A DNA stretch of 64,000 nt from Cumulibacter sp047975195 (GTDB lineage Bacteria; Actinomycetota; Actinomycetes; Mycobacteriales; Antricoccaceae): assembly GCA_047975195.1 (NCBI GenBank), contig JBKEDB010000063.1, positions 53,666 to 117,665 of the forward strand, read 5' to 3'. A program made the position numbers and the translations under genes. Shown piece by piece: positions 10,055 to 19,976 of the stretch (its first letter is position 1; each line of letters starts with the position of its first letter). A model generated the notes under the pieces. It saw only the letters and a program-made list of their open reading frames with translations, was not told the DNA's origin and searched no databases.

Positions 10055-10174
10055 GCCATTTACCGTAGGCGCAAGACGGCGAAAGTTCGGGAGCCACTCC
10101 GCGGCGATTCGCAGACATTCCCGTGCCGCGCGGGAGGCATTCGGGAAGTGTCCATGCGCTATAGAGTGGGACAG

Positions 10175-11956
10175 ATGAGCGAGTCGACGCAGCCCAGCGA
10201 ACCGGGTCGGGAACGACCGGCTAGCGAAGTCCGCCTACTGCAGCAGGAGATCGACCGGCTCCGAGCGAAGATCGCCTCGGGACCGGCCTCATCGCGGTTG
10301 GTCTCCGAGCGATTGGTCGAGTCCCAACAGCGAGCCCAGGCTCTCGCCGACCGCAACGACAAACTGGTGACCACGCTGCGCGATGCAAAAGAGCAACTCG
10401 CGCACCTTCGGGAGGAAATCGACCGTCTCGCTGCACCACCGAACGGATTCGCGGTCTATCTGCGTTCGGTCGACGAGGGAACGGTCGACATTCTTAGCGC
10501 CGGCCGAAAGTTGCGCGTCGGCATCTCCCCGGAGATCGCCGCGACGTCGCTGCGCCGCGGCTGCGAAGTGATATTGAACGAAGCGATGAACGTCGTCGAT
10601 GTGGTCGGTTACGAGCGCACCGGCGAATTGGCGACGATCAAAGAGTTGCTGACCGACGAGCACGACGCTCCAGAGCGCGCCCTGGTCGCCACCCACGCTG
10701 ATGAGCAGCGTGTCTGCTACCTGTCCGACACCTTGCGTGACGCGACTGTAGCGATCGGCGACAGCGTGCTGATGGACAGTAAATCCGGTTATGTGTACGA
10801 GCGCATTCCGAAGAGTGACGTGGAAGATCTCGTCCTCGAGGAGGTCCCGGACATTTCGTACGGCGATATCGGCGGCCTGCAGGGCCAGATCCAATTGATC
10901 CAGGATGCGGTAGAGATGCCGTTCCTGCATGCCGACCTGTTTGCCGAACACAACTTGCGTCCACCAAAGGGCGTGTTGCTGTACGGCCCGCCCGGATGCG
11001 GCAAGACGTTGATTGCCAAAGCCGTGGCGAACTCACTGGCCAAGCAGATCCACGCCGGTCAGGTCGCGGCCGGTGCGGTGCCGGACAACGACAAGGCTGC
11101 ACGCTCGTACTTCCTGAACATCAAGGGCCCCGAGTTGCTGAACAAATTTGTCGGCGAGACCGAGCGGCACATCCGGATGATCTTTAGCCGAGCTCGGGAG
11201 AAGGCCGACCAAGGAACGCCCGTCATCGTGTTCTTCGACGAGATGGAGTCCATCTTCCGCACTCGCGGTACCGGCATCAGTTCGGACGTCGAGACGACAA
11301 TCGTGCCGCAGTTGCTGGCCGAGATCGACGGAGTCGAAGGTCTGGAAAACGTGATCGTGATCGGCGCGTCCAACCGCGAAGACATGATTGATCCGGCCAT
11401 TCTTCGACCCGGGCGTCTCGACGTAAAGATCAAGATCGAGCGCCCGGATGCCGAGGCCGCCGCCGACATCTTCTCCAAGTACCTGACCGCCGATCTCCCG
11501 GTCAACGACGATGATCTGGCTGAGAACGGCGGCGATCGCACCGCAACGATTGAGGCGATGATCCAGTCAGTGGTGGAGCGGATGTACGCCGAGACCGACG
11601 AGAATCAGTTCCTCGAGGTGACGTACGCCAACGGCGAGAAGCAGATCATGTACTTCAAGGACTTCAACTCGGGGGCGATGATTCAGAACATCGTCGACCG
11701 CGCCAAGAAACTGGCGATCAAAGACTTCTTGACGACCGGCTCCCGCGGGCTGAGAGTCAGCCATTTGATGTCGGCGGTGGTCGATGAATTCGCCGAGAAC
11801 GAGGACTTGCCGAACACCACGAACCCGGACGACTGGGCCCGAATCTCCGGTAAGAAGGGCGAGCGGATCGTGTACATCCGCACGCTGATCTCGAAAAAGT
11901 CCAAGAACCCAGGCGAGGCAATCGAGACAATGCACGGGACGGGGCAGTACCTCTGA
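10175..11956 (+). CDS. arc: Proteasome-associated AAA+ ATPase ARC/Mpa
   Basis: ARC/Mpa is the hexameric unfoldase that recognises pupylated proteins and feeds them into the 20S proteasome. The 593-residue product has an N-terminal coiled coil (about 20-85) that binds Pup, and the tandem OB region (about 90-235). The AAA+ module has Walker A GPPGCGKT at 271-278, Walker B VIVFFDEME near 350 and the arginine-finger region ILRPGRLDVKIK. It ends in GQYL, the C-terminal tail that docks into the proteasome. The ATG at 10175 (MSESTQ) matches the family start; ATG 10154 is possible, and the open frame running back to 9218 is not coding. The stop overlaps the dop start by one base. Confidence 0.98.
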   Translation: MSESTQPSEPGRERPASEVRLLQQEIDRLRAKIASGPASSRLVSERLVESQQRAQALADRNDKLVTTLRDAKEQLAHLREEIDRLAAPPNGFAVYLRSVDEGTVDILSAGRKLRVGISPEIAATSLRRGCEVILNEAMNVVDVVGYERTGELATIKELLTDEHDAPERALVATHADEQRVCYLSDTLRDATVAIGDSVLMDSKSGYVYERIPKSDVEDLVLEEVPDISYGDIGGLQGQIQLIQDAVEMPFLHADLFAEHNLRPPKGVLLYGPPGCGKTLIAKAVANSLAKQIHAGQVAAGAVPDNDKAARSYFLNIKGPELLNKFVGETERHIRMIFSRAREKADQGTPVIVFFDEMESIFRTRGTGISSDVETTIVPQLLAEIDGVEGLENVIVIGASNREDMIDPAILRPGRLDVKIKIERPDAEAAADIFSKYLTADLPVNDDDLAENGGDRTATIEAMIQSVVERMYAETDENQFLEVTYANGEKQIMYFKDFNSGAMIQNIVDRAKKLAIKDFLTTGSRGLRVSHLMSAVVDEFAENEDLPNTTNPDDWARISGKKGERIVYIRTLISKKSKNPGEAIETMHGTGQYL

Positions 11957-13461
11957 TGACTGTTCGTCGAGTCGTCGGCACAGAGGTCGAGTACGGCATC
12001 AGTGTTCCCGGCGATCCCACGGCCAACCCGATGTTGCTGTCGGCGCGACTGGTCGACGCGTACGCCGCCACTGATACCCCGCGACGCAAACCGGCGTGGG
12101 ATTTCGTGCACGAAGATCCGCTCGCGGACGCGCGCGGGTCCCGGGTCGGATCACGCGACGCCCTCGATCACAACGGCACGGACGCTGACGACGATCCATA
12201 CCTGGCCAACGTGGTACTGACCAATGGCGCGCGGTTCTATGTCGATCACGCGCACCCGGAGTATTCCGCACCGGAAGTCACCAACCCACGTGATGCCGTG
12301 CTGTGGGACAAAGCTGGCGAGCGGGTGATGGATGAGGCTGCGCGGCGCCTCGCGTCCGTCCCAGGGAACCCACAGATCGCCCTCTACAAGAACAACACTG
12401 ACAACAAAGGGGCGTCGTACGGGACGCACGAGAACTACTTGGTGCGGCGCTCAACTCCGTTCGAGGACCTAGTCCAATATTTGACGCCGTTTTTCGTGAC
12501 CCGGCAGATCTTTTGTGGAGCCGGCCGGGTCGGCATTGGGCAGGACGGCATGCGGCCGGGTTTCCAGTTGTCGCAACGCGCTGATTTCTTCGAGGCCGAG
12601 GTTGGCCTGGAAACGACCCTCAAACGCCCGATCATCAACACGCGAGATGAGCCGCACGCGACCGCATCGAAGTACCGGCGGCTCCACGTGATCGTGGGCG
12701 ACGCGAATCTGGCCGAGACCTCAACATTCCTGAAGGTCGGGACGACAGCGCTGGTGCTCGAGATGATCGAGCACGGCGCGGCACCGAAGGGCTTGACTCT
12801 GGACGATCCGGTTCCGGCGATTCATCAGACCAGCCACGATTGGCAGCTCGAGGGCAAGCTCGAGCTGGCTGATGGCCGCCGGATGACCGCGCTGCAGATC
12901 CAACGCGAGTATCTCGACGCCGCTCGGTCGTTCATGAGCGAGGACCTCGACGAGGACACCGCGCACCTGCTGCGCGAGTGGGCAGAAGTGCTCGACGCGC
13001 TCGAGGACGACCCGATGCAGCTGGCTGATCGCCTCGATTGGGTAGCGAAACTCCGCCTATTGGAGGCGTACCGGGGGCGCGACGCACTCGGCTGGGCGAG
13101 CCCGCAGGTTGCGTTAGTTGACCTGCAGTATGCAAACGTTCGGCTCGATAAGGGTCTCTACAACCGCCTGGTTCACCGTGGAGCCATGCGCACGATGGTG
13201 ACCGCCGAAGAAGTCAGCGCGGCGATGTCGAGCCCGCCGGCGGATACGCGCGCGTTTTTCCGCGGCGAGTGCATTCGCCGGTTCGGTCTGTCGGTCGCGG
13301 CGGCCTCCTGGGACAGTCTGGTGCTCGACGTCGGACGTCCGGGTTATGTTCGCGTCCCGATGATGGAACCGCTTCGAGGTTCCCGCGTACACGTGCAAGA
13401 ACTTCTGGAAACATCGAATACCGCAGCCGAGTTAGTTGACCGGCTCGCACAGACCCCGTAG
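11956..13461 (+). CDS. dop: Depupylase/Pup deamidase Dop
   Basis: Dop converts the C-terminal glutamine of Pup to glutamate and also removes Pup from conjugates. The 501 residues fit the glutamine-synthetase-like ligase fold: RVVGTEVEYGIS at the N-terminus, a YVDHAHPEYSAPE motif, KNNTDNKGASYGTHENYL, and NTRDEPHATASKYRRLHVIVGDAN split across the nucleotide and metal site. It differs from the paralogous PafA downstream by the longer N-terminal loop (about 40-75) typical of Dop. The ATG overlaps the arc stop (TGATG), so translation is probably coupled. Pup follows 20 bases later. Confidence 0.97.
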   Translation: MTVRRVVGTEVEYGISVPGDPTANPMLLSARLVDAYAATDTPRRKPAWDFVHEDPLADARGSRVGSRDALDHNGTDADDDPYLANVVLTNGARFYVDHAHPEYSAPEVTNPRDAVLWDKAGERVMDEAARRLASVPGNPQIALYKNNTDNKGASYGTHENYLVRRSTPFEDLVQYLTPFFVTRQIFCGAGRVGIGQDGMRPGFQLSQRADFFEAEVGLETTLKRPIINTRDEPHATASKYRRLHVIVGDANLAETSTFLKVGTTALVLEMIEHGAAPKGLTLDDPVPAIHQTSHDWQLEGKLELADGRRMTALQIQREYLDAARSFMSEDLDEDTAHLLREWAEVLDALEDDPMQLADRLDWVAKLRLLEAYRGRDALGWASPQVALVDLQYANVRLDKGLYNRLVHRGAMRTMVTAEEVSAAMSSPPADTRAFFRGECIRRFGLSVAAASWDSLVLDVGRPGYVRVPMMEPLRGSRVHVQELLETSNTAAELVDRLAQTP

Positions 13462-13481
13462 GCCGAGACGAAGGAGTAGCC

Positions 13482-13685
13482 ATGGCACAGGAGAACACCG
13501 AGCGCCAACGTCCTGCCGGTGACGAGGCCGAGGACGATGCCGCGGCCACGCCCGCCGCGGGCGCCGCACAGGCGCACAAGGAAATGAACGACGATTTGGA
13601 CTCGATTCTCGATGAGATCGACGGCGTCCTTGAGTCGAATGCCGAAGAGTTCGTAAAGCAGTTCGTACAGAAGGGCGGCCAGTAG
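13482..13685 (+). CDS. pup: Prokaryotic ubiquitin-like protein Pup
   Basis: Pup is the 67-residue protein tag. The sequence is disordered and acidic at first, then forms the Mpa-binding helix (DDLDSILDEIDGVLESNAEE) and ends in VKQFVQKGGQ. The C-terminal Gln must be deamidated by Dop to Glu before PafA can attach it to lysines. A good ribosome site (GAAGGAG) lies upstream of the ATG. The gene is sandwiched between dop and prcB with gaps of 20 and 3 bases. Confidence 0.99.
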   Translation: MAQENTERQRPAGDEAEDDAAATPAAGAAQAHKEMNDDLDSILDEIDGVLESNAEEFVKQFVQKGGQ

Positions 13686-13688
13686 TCC

Positions 13689-14570
13689 GTGGCAAACGAA
13701 CAACGCTCCGGTGGGCTTCCCGCCGTCTACCTCAACGACGGCGGCTCGTCGTTTACCGATTTCCTGGGCCGAGCTGCACCGGATCTGCTGCCCGGGCGTC
13801 GGCCGCTCCCACCGGGGGTGACTAACTCGCCGGAGGTTCGCCACGGCACCACGATCGTCGCGGCTACCTTCGATGGCGGCGTGGTGATCGGCGGCGACCG
13901 CCGTGCGACGATGGGCAATCTGATCGCACAGCGCGATATCGAGAAGGTGTACGCCGCCGATGCGCACAGCGCCATCGGAATCGCCGGCACCGCCGGAATC
14001 GCGTTGGACATGGTCCGGTTGTTTCAGATCGAACTCGAGCATTACGAGAAGATCGAAGGTGCCACGCTGTCGTTGGACGGCAAGGCAAATCGGCTATCGG
14101 CGATGCTCAAGGGCAACCTATCGATCGCGTTACAAGGTCTGGCCGTCGTGCCGTTGTTCGTCGGGTACGACGAGGACGTCGACGCCCCCAGCGCCGGGCG
14201 GATCTTTAGTTTCGACGTCACCGGCGGATGTTACGAGGAGCAACTCTTCCATGCGATCGGGTCGGGCTCGATGTTCGCGAAGAGCGCGCTGAAGAAACTC
14301 TGGTCTCGTGATCTGGACGAAGCCGGAGTAGTACGCGCGCTGGTCGAATCGCTATACGACGCGGCAGATGACGACACCGCGACTGGGGGACCAGATCTCA
14401 CCCGCGGGCTGTTCCCGATCTGTTTTGTTGTCACCGCCGACGGCGTACGTCGCGTCGGCGATGAGGAGATCGAGACTATCTGCGACGAGATCCTCGACGC
14501 CCGCACTGACCGGCTGCGCCGAGAGCGGTCAGCGGCCAGTCAGCACACGCCTCAAGGCTCAGGACGGTAA
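13689..14570 (+). CDS. prcB: 20S proteasome beta subunit
   Basis: PrcB is the proteolytic subunit. The 293-residue precursor has a propeptide of 53 residues that is removed to expose Thr54 in RHGTTIVAATFDGGVVIG. The GDRRATMGN segment and GIAGTAGIALDMV are typical of beta subunits. Start codon GTG 13689 lies three bases after the pup stop. The C-terminus is Arg/Ser/Gln-rich and may be flexible. prcA follows after two bases, so the two subunits are made together for the 14+14 core particle. Confidence 0.98.
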   Translation: MANEQRSGGLPAVYLNDGGSSFTDFLGRAAPDLLPGRRPLPPGVTNSPEVRHGTTIVAATFDGGVVIGGDRRATMGNLIAQRDIEKVYAADAHSAIGIAGTAGIALDMVRLFQIELEHYEKIEGATLSLDGKANRLSAMLKGNLSIALQGLAVVPLFVGYDEDVDAPSAGRIFSFDVTGGCYEEQLFHAIGSGSMFAKSALKKLWSRDLDEAGVVRALVESLYDAADDDTATGGPDLTRGLFPICFVVTADGVRRVGDEEIETICDEILDARTDRLRRERSAASQHTPQGSGR

Positions 14571-14572
14571 CC

Positions 14573-15319
14573 ATGTCGATGCCCATGTACGCGTCCGCCG
14601 AACAGGTGATGCGCGATAAGACCGATTACGCCCGCAAAGGCATCGCCCGAGGTCGCTCGGTCATCGTGATGTCCTGCGAGGAAGGCGTTCTGCTGATCGC
14701 CGAAAACCCGTCGAGCACCCTGCACAAGGTAGGGGAGGTGTACGACCGCATCGGCTTCGCCGCCGTCGGTCGTTACAACGAATTCGAGAACCTGCGGCAG
14801 GCCGGCATCCGGTACGCCGATACACGCGGGTTTTCCTACGATCGCCGGGACGTCACCGGACGCGGGCTGGCGAACGCCTACGCGCAAACCCTCGGCACGA
14901 TCTTCAGCGAGGCGCTCAAGCCGTACGAGGTTGAAATCTGCGTCGCCGAGGTCGGCGCGGATACCGCCACCGACCAGCTGTACCGGCTGACGTTCGACGG
15001 GTCGGTGGTCGACGAGCCCGGCTTCGTCGCGATGGGCGGCCAGTCGGACGCCGTGACTGCATCCGTACGCGAGGGGTACGGCGAGGCAATGCCGATCGGC
15101 GACGCGATTCGACTGGCCGTGCATGCATTAGCCAACTCGGCTCCCGATGGGCAGGTTCGTGAGGTGCCCTCGCGCAACCTCGAGGCCGCTGTGCTCGAAC
15201 GCGGCAAGGTCGGGCGTTCATTCCGCCGATTCAGCGCGGAGTACCTGGACGATCTGCTCGGCAATGGTAGGAGTGACGGTCCGCAGCCGAGTGGGTCGGC
15301 AGCCGAGTTGAGCGAATGA
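14573..15319 (+). CDS. prcA: 20S proteasome alpha subunit
   Basis: PrcA forms the outer rings and gate of the core particle. The 248 residues start MSMPMYASAEQVMRDKTDYA, the usual gating N-terminus and H0 helix, and continue with RGRSVIVMSCEEGVLLIAEN, GRYNEFENLRQAGIRYAD and LTFDGSVVDEPGFVAMGG. The C-terminus is Gly/Ser/Ala-rich, as in other actinobacterial alpha subunits. The stop overlaps the pafA start (ATGA at 15316-15319). Confidence 0.98.
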   Translation: MSMPMYASAEQVMRDKTDYARKGIARGRSVIVMSCEEGVLLIAENPSSTLHKVGEVYDRIGFAAVGRYNEFENLRQAGIRYADTRGFSYDRRDVTGRGLANAYAQTLGTIFSEALKPYEVEICVAEVGADTATDQLYRLTFDGSVVDEPGFVAMGGQSDAVTASVREGYGEAMPIGDAIRLAVHALANSAPDGQVREVPSRNLEAAVLERGKVGRSFRRFSAEYLDDLLGNGRSDGPQPSGSAAELSE

Positions 15320-16713
15320 GCACCGCCGCGCTGTCGCGTCGCATCTTCGGTATTGAAACCGAGTACGGGGTGACCTGTGTGCTGGATGGTCACCGCCGCC
15401 TGTCCCCGGACGAAGTCGCGCGCTATCTGTTTCGTCGGGTAGTCGCCTGGGGCCGCTCATCGAACGTATTTCTCGCGAACGGTTCGCGGTTATACCTCGA
15501 TGTCGGATCGCACCCGGAGTACGCAACCGCGGAATGTGACAGCTTCACGGATCTGATCGCGCACGACCGCGCTGGCGAACGGGTGCTGGAGGGTTTGACC
15601 GCTGAAGCGGAGGAGAAGCTCGTCGCCGAAGGTGTCGAAGGGCAGATCTACCTGTTCAAGAACAACACCGATTCGGCGGGCAACTCCTACGGTTGCCACG
15701 AGAACTACCTGATCACCCGCAATACGGAGCTCAGCACGGTCACCGATGTCCTCGTGCCGTTCTTGCTGACCCGTCAGATCGTGTGTGGCGCGGGCAAGGT
15801 GCTGCATACGGCCCGCGGCACCGTGTACTCGTTCAGCCAGCGAGCTGAGCATGTGTGGGAGGGCGTATCAAGCGCGACCACACGTTCGCGTCCGATTATT
15901 AATACGCGCGACGAACCGCACGCGGACGCCGAGAAGTATCGCCGGCTGCACGTGATTGTCGGCGATTCCAACTGCAGCGAAACCACCACGTTGCTCAAGG
16001 TTGCCTCGTGCGATTTGGTGCTGCGGATGATCGAATCCGGCGTGCGGTTTCCGAACCTGGCCGTGGAAAACCCGATCCGTGCGATCCGAGACATCGCCAA
16101 GGACCTCACTGGTACGCTTCCGATTCGGCTCGCCGACGGGCGCACGATGACGTCCCTGGCGATTCAGCGCGAGTACTACGAGCGCGCCGTACAGTTCTGC
16201 GCCGTTCAAGAAGTCGATCCGGAGCATCGCACCGCGCTCGAGTTGTGGGGGCGCGCGTTGGAGGCGATTGAGTCCGGCGATCATCGGTCGATCAGCCGAA
16301 GCATCGATTGGGCGATCAAGAAGAGCCTGATCGATCGTTACGTGGAGCGGGACGGCCTCGAACTCAGCGATCCACGGATCGCGCAGATCGACCTCGCGTT
16401 TCATGACGTCAAGCGTGGCCGTGGACTGTGCCGAGTGCTGGAATCGCGCGGTGTGGTCGATCGGGTGACCACCGACGAGCAGGTCGACTTCGCGCTGGAC
16501 AATCCGCCTCAGACCACCCGGGCACGGCTACGCGGTGAGTTCGTGCGGGTGGCACAAGAATTACGACGCGATTTCACCGTTGATTGGGTGCATCTGAAGG
16601 TCAACGACCAGACCGCTCGGACGATCCTGTGCCGTGATCCGTTCAAGAGCGTGGACGACCGCGTGGAGCGACTCATCGAAACGATGCGCACCCAAAGCCC
16701 CCGTCCCCTCTAG
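15316..16713 (+). CDS. pafA: Pup-protein ligase PafA
   Basis: PafA uses ATP to join the gamma-carboxylate of Pup's C-terminal Glu to a target lysine. The 465 residues show RRIFGIETEYGVTC at the N-terminus, YLDVGSHPEYATAECD, KNNTDSAGNSYGCHENYL and INTRDEPHADAEKYRRLHV, the same glutamine-synthetase-like active site as Dop but without Dop's extra loop. The C-terminal region (WVHLKVNDQTARTILCRDPF) is the typical PafA end domain. It is translationally coupled to prcA. This is the last gene of the core proteasome operon before a convergent gene. Confidence 0.98.
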   Translation: MSTAALSRRIFGIETEYGVTCVLDGHRRLSPDEVARYLFRRVVAWGRSSNVFLANGSRLYLDVGSHPEYATAECDSFTDLIAHDRAGERVLEGLTAEAEEKLVAEGVEGQIYLFKNNTDSAGNSYGCHENYLITRNTELSTVTDVLVPFLLTRQIVCGAGKVLHTARGTVYSFSQRAEHVWEGVSSATTRSRPIINTRDEPHADAEKYRRLHVIVGDSNCSETTTLLKVASCDLVLRMIESGVRFPNLAVENPIRAIRDIAKDLTGTLPIRLADGRTMTSLAIQREYYERAVQFCAVQEVDPEHRTALELWGRALEAIESGDHRSISRSIDWAIKKSLIDRYVERDGLELSDPRIAQIDLAFHDVKRGRGLCRVLESRGVVDRVTTDEQVDFALDNPPQTTRARLRGEFVRVAQELRRDFTVDWVHLKVNDQTARTILCRDPFKSVDDRVERLIETMRTQSPRPL

Positions 16714-16825
16714 CCCGCACCACTCTCGGTCGCGACCGGGTGTGCAGCCAGGCCAGGTACGGGCGCGTTGCGGACGTCGCTGGTCGATGAACGTGGGTGA
16801 ACTCGCGTGCCGAGCGGCGTACGAC

Positions 16826-17935
16826 TCAGGGCAGCAGTCTGGCGGCGTGCCGACCGGCGGCCGCATTGACGAGGAAGTACGCGTAGTCCTCGTCGAGTCC
16901 TCGGCCCATCGTGGAAAGGCGTACCGGACAGGCCCGTAACGCCTCATCCAGCCCGGCTGCGTCGACACTGGTGATCGCCGCGCGCTCAGGCGCCGACGTC
17001 AAGTCCCGACGTACCGCGCGGTCCAACTCCTCGGGGAGTCGGTCCGGCAGGGGTACGTCGAGGGGAACCAAGCCGACCTTGAAGAATGCCGTCGTCGCGT
17101 GGTGTGAAACGCCCACATGTCTGCCGCGCGGGTCGGCGTCCGAGATACGTAGCGCAGCGACTGGTCGTCCGCCGACCGCGTACGCGGCGTTGACGGCCTC
17201 TCCGGCGGCGACGCCAGAGAAACCCCACGGTGTACCCGTGCCTAGATTTCCCGGGCCTTGCGCCACGATCACGATGTCCGCGCCGAGCACCACTCGCGCG
17301 GCGATCAGGCCGCTGTGCACGGTGACCGCCTCCAGATCCCCACCAACTGCCTGTCCTACGGTGATAGTCCCCGTCAGTCGGTCCGACAGGTCCGCGACCG
17401 AGCGTGAGAACCAGGCCGGCAGTGCGCCACCATCGCTCCAGATATAAGCGACCTTTGCCGAGGGGCGATCGGCGTGGATCCCCGCAAGGATGGCGGGGAC
17501 GGCCGAATGCAGGTCGGCTACTACCACCGGCATTCCGTCAACCGAGTCACAGGACGCGATCGCTTCGTGATGCGGCGAATCCTGCTCGTCCACTCCCAGC
17601 ACCGTCGCCTGTAGCGGGCTGTAGCGCATCTTGACCAGGTGCCCGGCGCCGTCGCGGTCCGCAGGGAGGCGGGTGAGGTTCGCGATCACGATGGCGTATC
17701 CGCCGGTGCCCAGACCTAGGTCCAAGGCAGTGGTGTTGACCAGCAGTTCGTCGCCGACGTCTGGAGTCCCGACGAGGGCCGGATAAGCGAGCGCGCGTAC
17801 GGAGGTATCGTCCTCACCGAAACGGCCGCGCACCCGCACGTCGAGTTCGATCGCGCCACGCCAGGATTTACCGATCCCCGTCACCCTCGCGCTTCGCCAA
17901 CGGATCAAGGACGCCCCGGCATTCTCGCTGCTCAT
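16826..17935 (-). CDS. DUF3866 family protein
   Basis: The protein of 369 residues matches the actinobacterial DUF3866 family that commonly lies beside pafA. Visible conserved text includes VNTTALDLGLGTGGYA, ADLHSAVPAILAGI, IVAQGPGNLGTGTPWGFSG and RISDADPRGRHVGVSHH. No catalytic motif with a known reaction is apparent. The ATG at 17935 (MSSENAG) is preferred over an upstream in-frame codon at 17980, which lies close to pafB. The gene converges on pafA and is divergent from pafB. Its steady presence in this cluster suggests a link to the proteasome or to DNA-damage control, but nothing in the sequence shows it. Confidence 0.88.
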   Translation of the reverse strand: MSSENAGASLIRWRSARVTGIGKSWRGAIELDVRVRGRFGEDDTSVRALAYPALVGTPDVGDELLVNTTALDLGLGTGGYAIVIANLTRLPADRDGAGHLVKMRYSPLQATVLGVDEQDSPHHEAIASCDSVDGMPVVVADLHSAVPAILAGIHADRPSAKVAYIWSDGGALPAWFSRSVADLSDRLTGTITVGQAVGGDLEAVTVHSGLIAARVVLGADIVIVAQGPGNLGTGTPWGFSGVAAGEAVNAAYAVGGRPVAALRISDADPRGRHVGVSHHATTAFFKVGLVPLDVPLPDRLPEELDRAVRRDLTSAPERAAITSVDAAGLDEALRACPVRLSTMGRGLDEDYAYFLVNAAAGRHAARLLP

Positions 17936-17996
17936 GCGATCACGATATCGGTTGTGCCTTCCTGTTCCCCGTGTTCGCACGGGCTAGGGTGAGGCC

Positions 17997-18971
17997 GTGT
18001 CTAGCGCGAAGAACGAGCGGTTGCTCAATCTCCTGATCTGCCTGACCTCCACGCGTCAGTTCCTCAGCGCTGACCGGATCCGGCGGGCTGTCGTGACGTA
18101 CAACCAGGACGACTCGCCGAAGGGGCGACAAGCCTTCGAGCGGATGTTTGAGCGCGATAAAGAGGAGTTGCGCGAACTTGGCGTCGTGATCGAGACCGGT
18201 AGCCATCCCTTCGGCGACGGTTCCCTGGGTTACCGGATCGCGGGTCGCGACTCATTCCTGCCCGACCTGGCCCTCACTCCCGCAGAGTCCACCGTGCTTG
18301 CCATCGCGACCGACTGGTGGCGAAGCGCGCAGTTCGCCTCGGAAACGCAAGGCGCAGTGCGCAAGCTCAAAGCGGGCGGCGTGAAGGTGGATGAGACCGT
18401 CAACGGGTGGGATCCGCAACTACGTGGGTCCGATCCGGCGTTCGACACGCTGTTGCTCGCCGCCACTGCGCAGCAAGAGGTCGAGTTCGATTACCGCGCA
18501 CGCACCTCCGATCCGCCGGTCTCACGACGCCGCCTGCAACCCTGGGGACTGGTGTCTTGGAAAGCTCGCTGGTACCTGGTCGGGCATGACCTCAACCGCG
18601 ACGACACGCGCGTATTCCGGCTCTCTCGTATCCTCAGCGATGTAGTCATCACCAGTGACCCCGGTGCTTTTGAGCGCGAGGACCGAGACTTGCGCGCGAT
18701 CGTCGGTGACGCCGGGTTCGCGCAACCACTACGAGCGGTGATCCGGCTGCACGACACGGCCGCGCCCGGTCTGCGGCGAATGACCGCCGGAGTTGAGCAG
18801 CCCGAGCACACTGGCGACATCGCGATTCGGGCACGCGATGCTGCGGCGTTGGCCAGCATCGTCGCACCGTACGGCGCGACGGTCGAAGTCCTCGAGCCGC
18901 CGGAAGCGCGGGCGGCCACGATCGCCCGGCTACGTCAACTCGCCGTACTCGGCTCGGAAGGGGATCGTTGA
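17997..18971 (+). CDS. pafB: WYL-domain transcriptional regulator PafB
   Basis: PafB, with PafC, activates DNA-damage genes independently of LexA in mycobacteria. The 324 residues have an N-terminal winged helix-turn-helix (ERLLNLLICLTSTRQFLSAD, FERDKEELRELGV), a WYL domain near 155-225 (VEFDYRART, WYLVGHDLNRDDTRVFRLSR) and a C-terminal WCX region. The WYL domain is thought to sense nucleic acid. Start codon GTG 17997. The stop overlaps the pafC ATG by one base (TGATG). Confidence 0.95.
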   Translation: MSSAKNERLLNLLICLTSTRQFLSADRIRRAVVTYNQDDSPKGRQAFERMFERDKEELRELGVVIETGSHPFGDGSLGYRIAGRDSFLPDLALTPAESTVLAIATDWWRSAQFASETQGAVRKLKAGGVKVDETVNGWDPQLRGSDPAFDTLLLAATAQQEVEFDYRARTSDPPVSRRRLQPWGLVSWKARWYLVGHDLNRDDTRVFRLSRILSDVVITSDPGAFEREDRDLRAIVGDAGFAQPLRAVIRLHDTAAPGLRRMTAGVEQPEHTGDIAIRARDAAALASIVAPYGATVEVLEPPEARAATIARLRQLAVLGSEGDR

Positions 18972-19966
18972 TGGGTGGCGTGGGGAATCAGCGCGCACAA
19001 CTGCACCGGATGAGTCTGCTCGTGCCGTTCCTGTTGAGCAATCCGGGCAGCACCGTGTCTGACCTGGCGTCCGAGTTCGACACCACCGCCGCGCAGATCA
19101 AGAAGGATCTACTGGCCGTCTCGTTCTGCGGGCTACCTGGGCAGGGGATGGGTGACCTGATTGAGGTGGTGTACGACGGTGACCGCGTCTCGATTACCGA
19201 GAGCGCCGGGATGGATCGACCGCTGCAGCTCACTGCGGCTGAAGCCAGTTCGCTGGTCATCGCGCTGCGGGCAATGGCGCAGAGTCCCGGTTCGGTCGAT
19301 CACGACACAGTGCTTGGCGCACTGGCGAAGCTCGAGGACGCCATCGGTGCCCGCGCAACATCGCCGGTAACCGTCGAGTCTTCTGCGGAGTCGCACGCGG
19401 CCACGCCGCTTCGTTCTGCGTTGGCAGATGACCGCGCCGTCCGAATCGAGTACTGGTCAGCCGCCCGGGATGAGCTCACCGATCGAGTCATCGATCCGAT
19501 CCAGATCTTCCGCATCGACGGAGTGGATTACCTGCAGGCCTGGTGTCGGCGGGTCGACGAGCTACGCACCTTCCGCCTGGATCGCATTGGTGCGCTCGAG
19601 GTTCTCGACGAGCCTCGAGCGCACCACGACGCGCCGCCGCGGGACTTGTCCGAGGGGGTATACACGCCGAGCGCTGACGACCTGAACGTCGAATTACAGG
19701 TGAGCCGCGAAGGCCGGTGGGTGATCGAGTACTACGACGTCGGCGTGGTGCAGGAGGCTGCCGATGGTGGTGCTCGGATCGCGCTTCGACTCAGTAGCGA
19801 CACGCTCGACCGATTGGTGTCGCAGCTTGGCCAAGACGGTTTGGCGGGCCTGGATGACCCAGAGGTGCGCGCAGCTGCCGAGCGAGTCGCCGCCCGCAGC
19901 GCGGCGGCCCTCGCGCGTTACGACGACGTCGTACTCGATTCGGCCACAACGGCACCCAACGCCTAG
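18971..19966 (+). CDS. pafC: WYL-domain transcriptional regulator PafC
   Basis: PafC is the partner of PafB. The 331 residues begin GGVGNQRAQLHRMSLLVPFL, a degenerate helix-turn-helix region. The WYL-type module near 165-215 has VRIEYWSAARDELT and DGVDYLQAWCRRVDELRTFR, with Tyr-Leu-Gln in place of the strict Trp-Tyr-Leu motif, as is common in PafC. A WCX-like C-terminal domain follows. The ATG at 18971 overlaps the pafB stop. It is followed by a small membrane protein gene and tatA on the same strand. Confidence 0.95.
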   Translation: MGGVGNQRAQLHRMSLLVPFLLSNPGSTVSDLASEFDTTAAQIKKDLLAVSFCGLPGQGMGDLIEVVYDGDRVSITESAGMDRPLQLTAAEASSLVIALRAMAQSPGSVDHDTVLGALAKLEDAIGARATSPVTVESSAESHAATPLRSALADDRAVRIEYWSAARDELTDRVIDPIQIFRIDGVDYLQAWCRRVDELRTFRLDRIGALEVLDEPRAHHDAPPRDLSEGVYTPSADDLNVELQVSREGRWVIEYYDVGVVQEAADGGARIALRLSSDTLDRLVSQLGQDGLAGLDDPEVRAAAERVAARSAAALARYDDVVLDSATTAPNA

Positions 19967-19976
19967 ACTCGCACCC

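Noticed and set aside
9218..10174. Open frame continuous with arc upstream of its start (total 912 codons)
   Set aside because: It is the antisense shadow of the membrane protein gene on the - strand; ARC family proteins start at the MSESTQ position.
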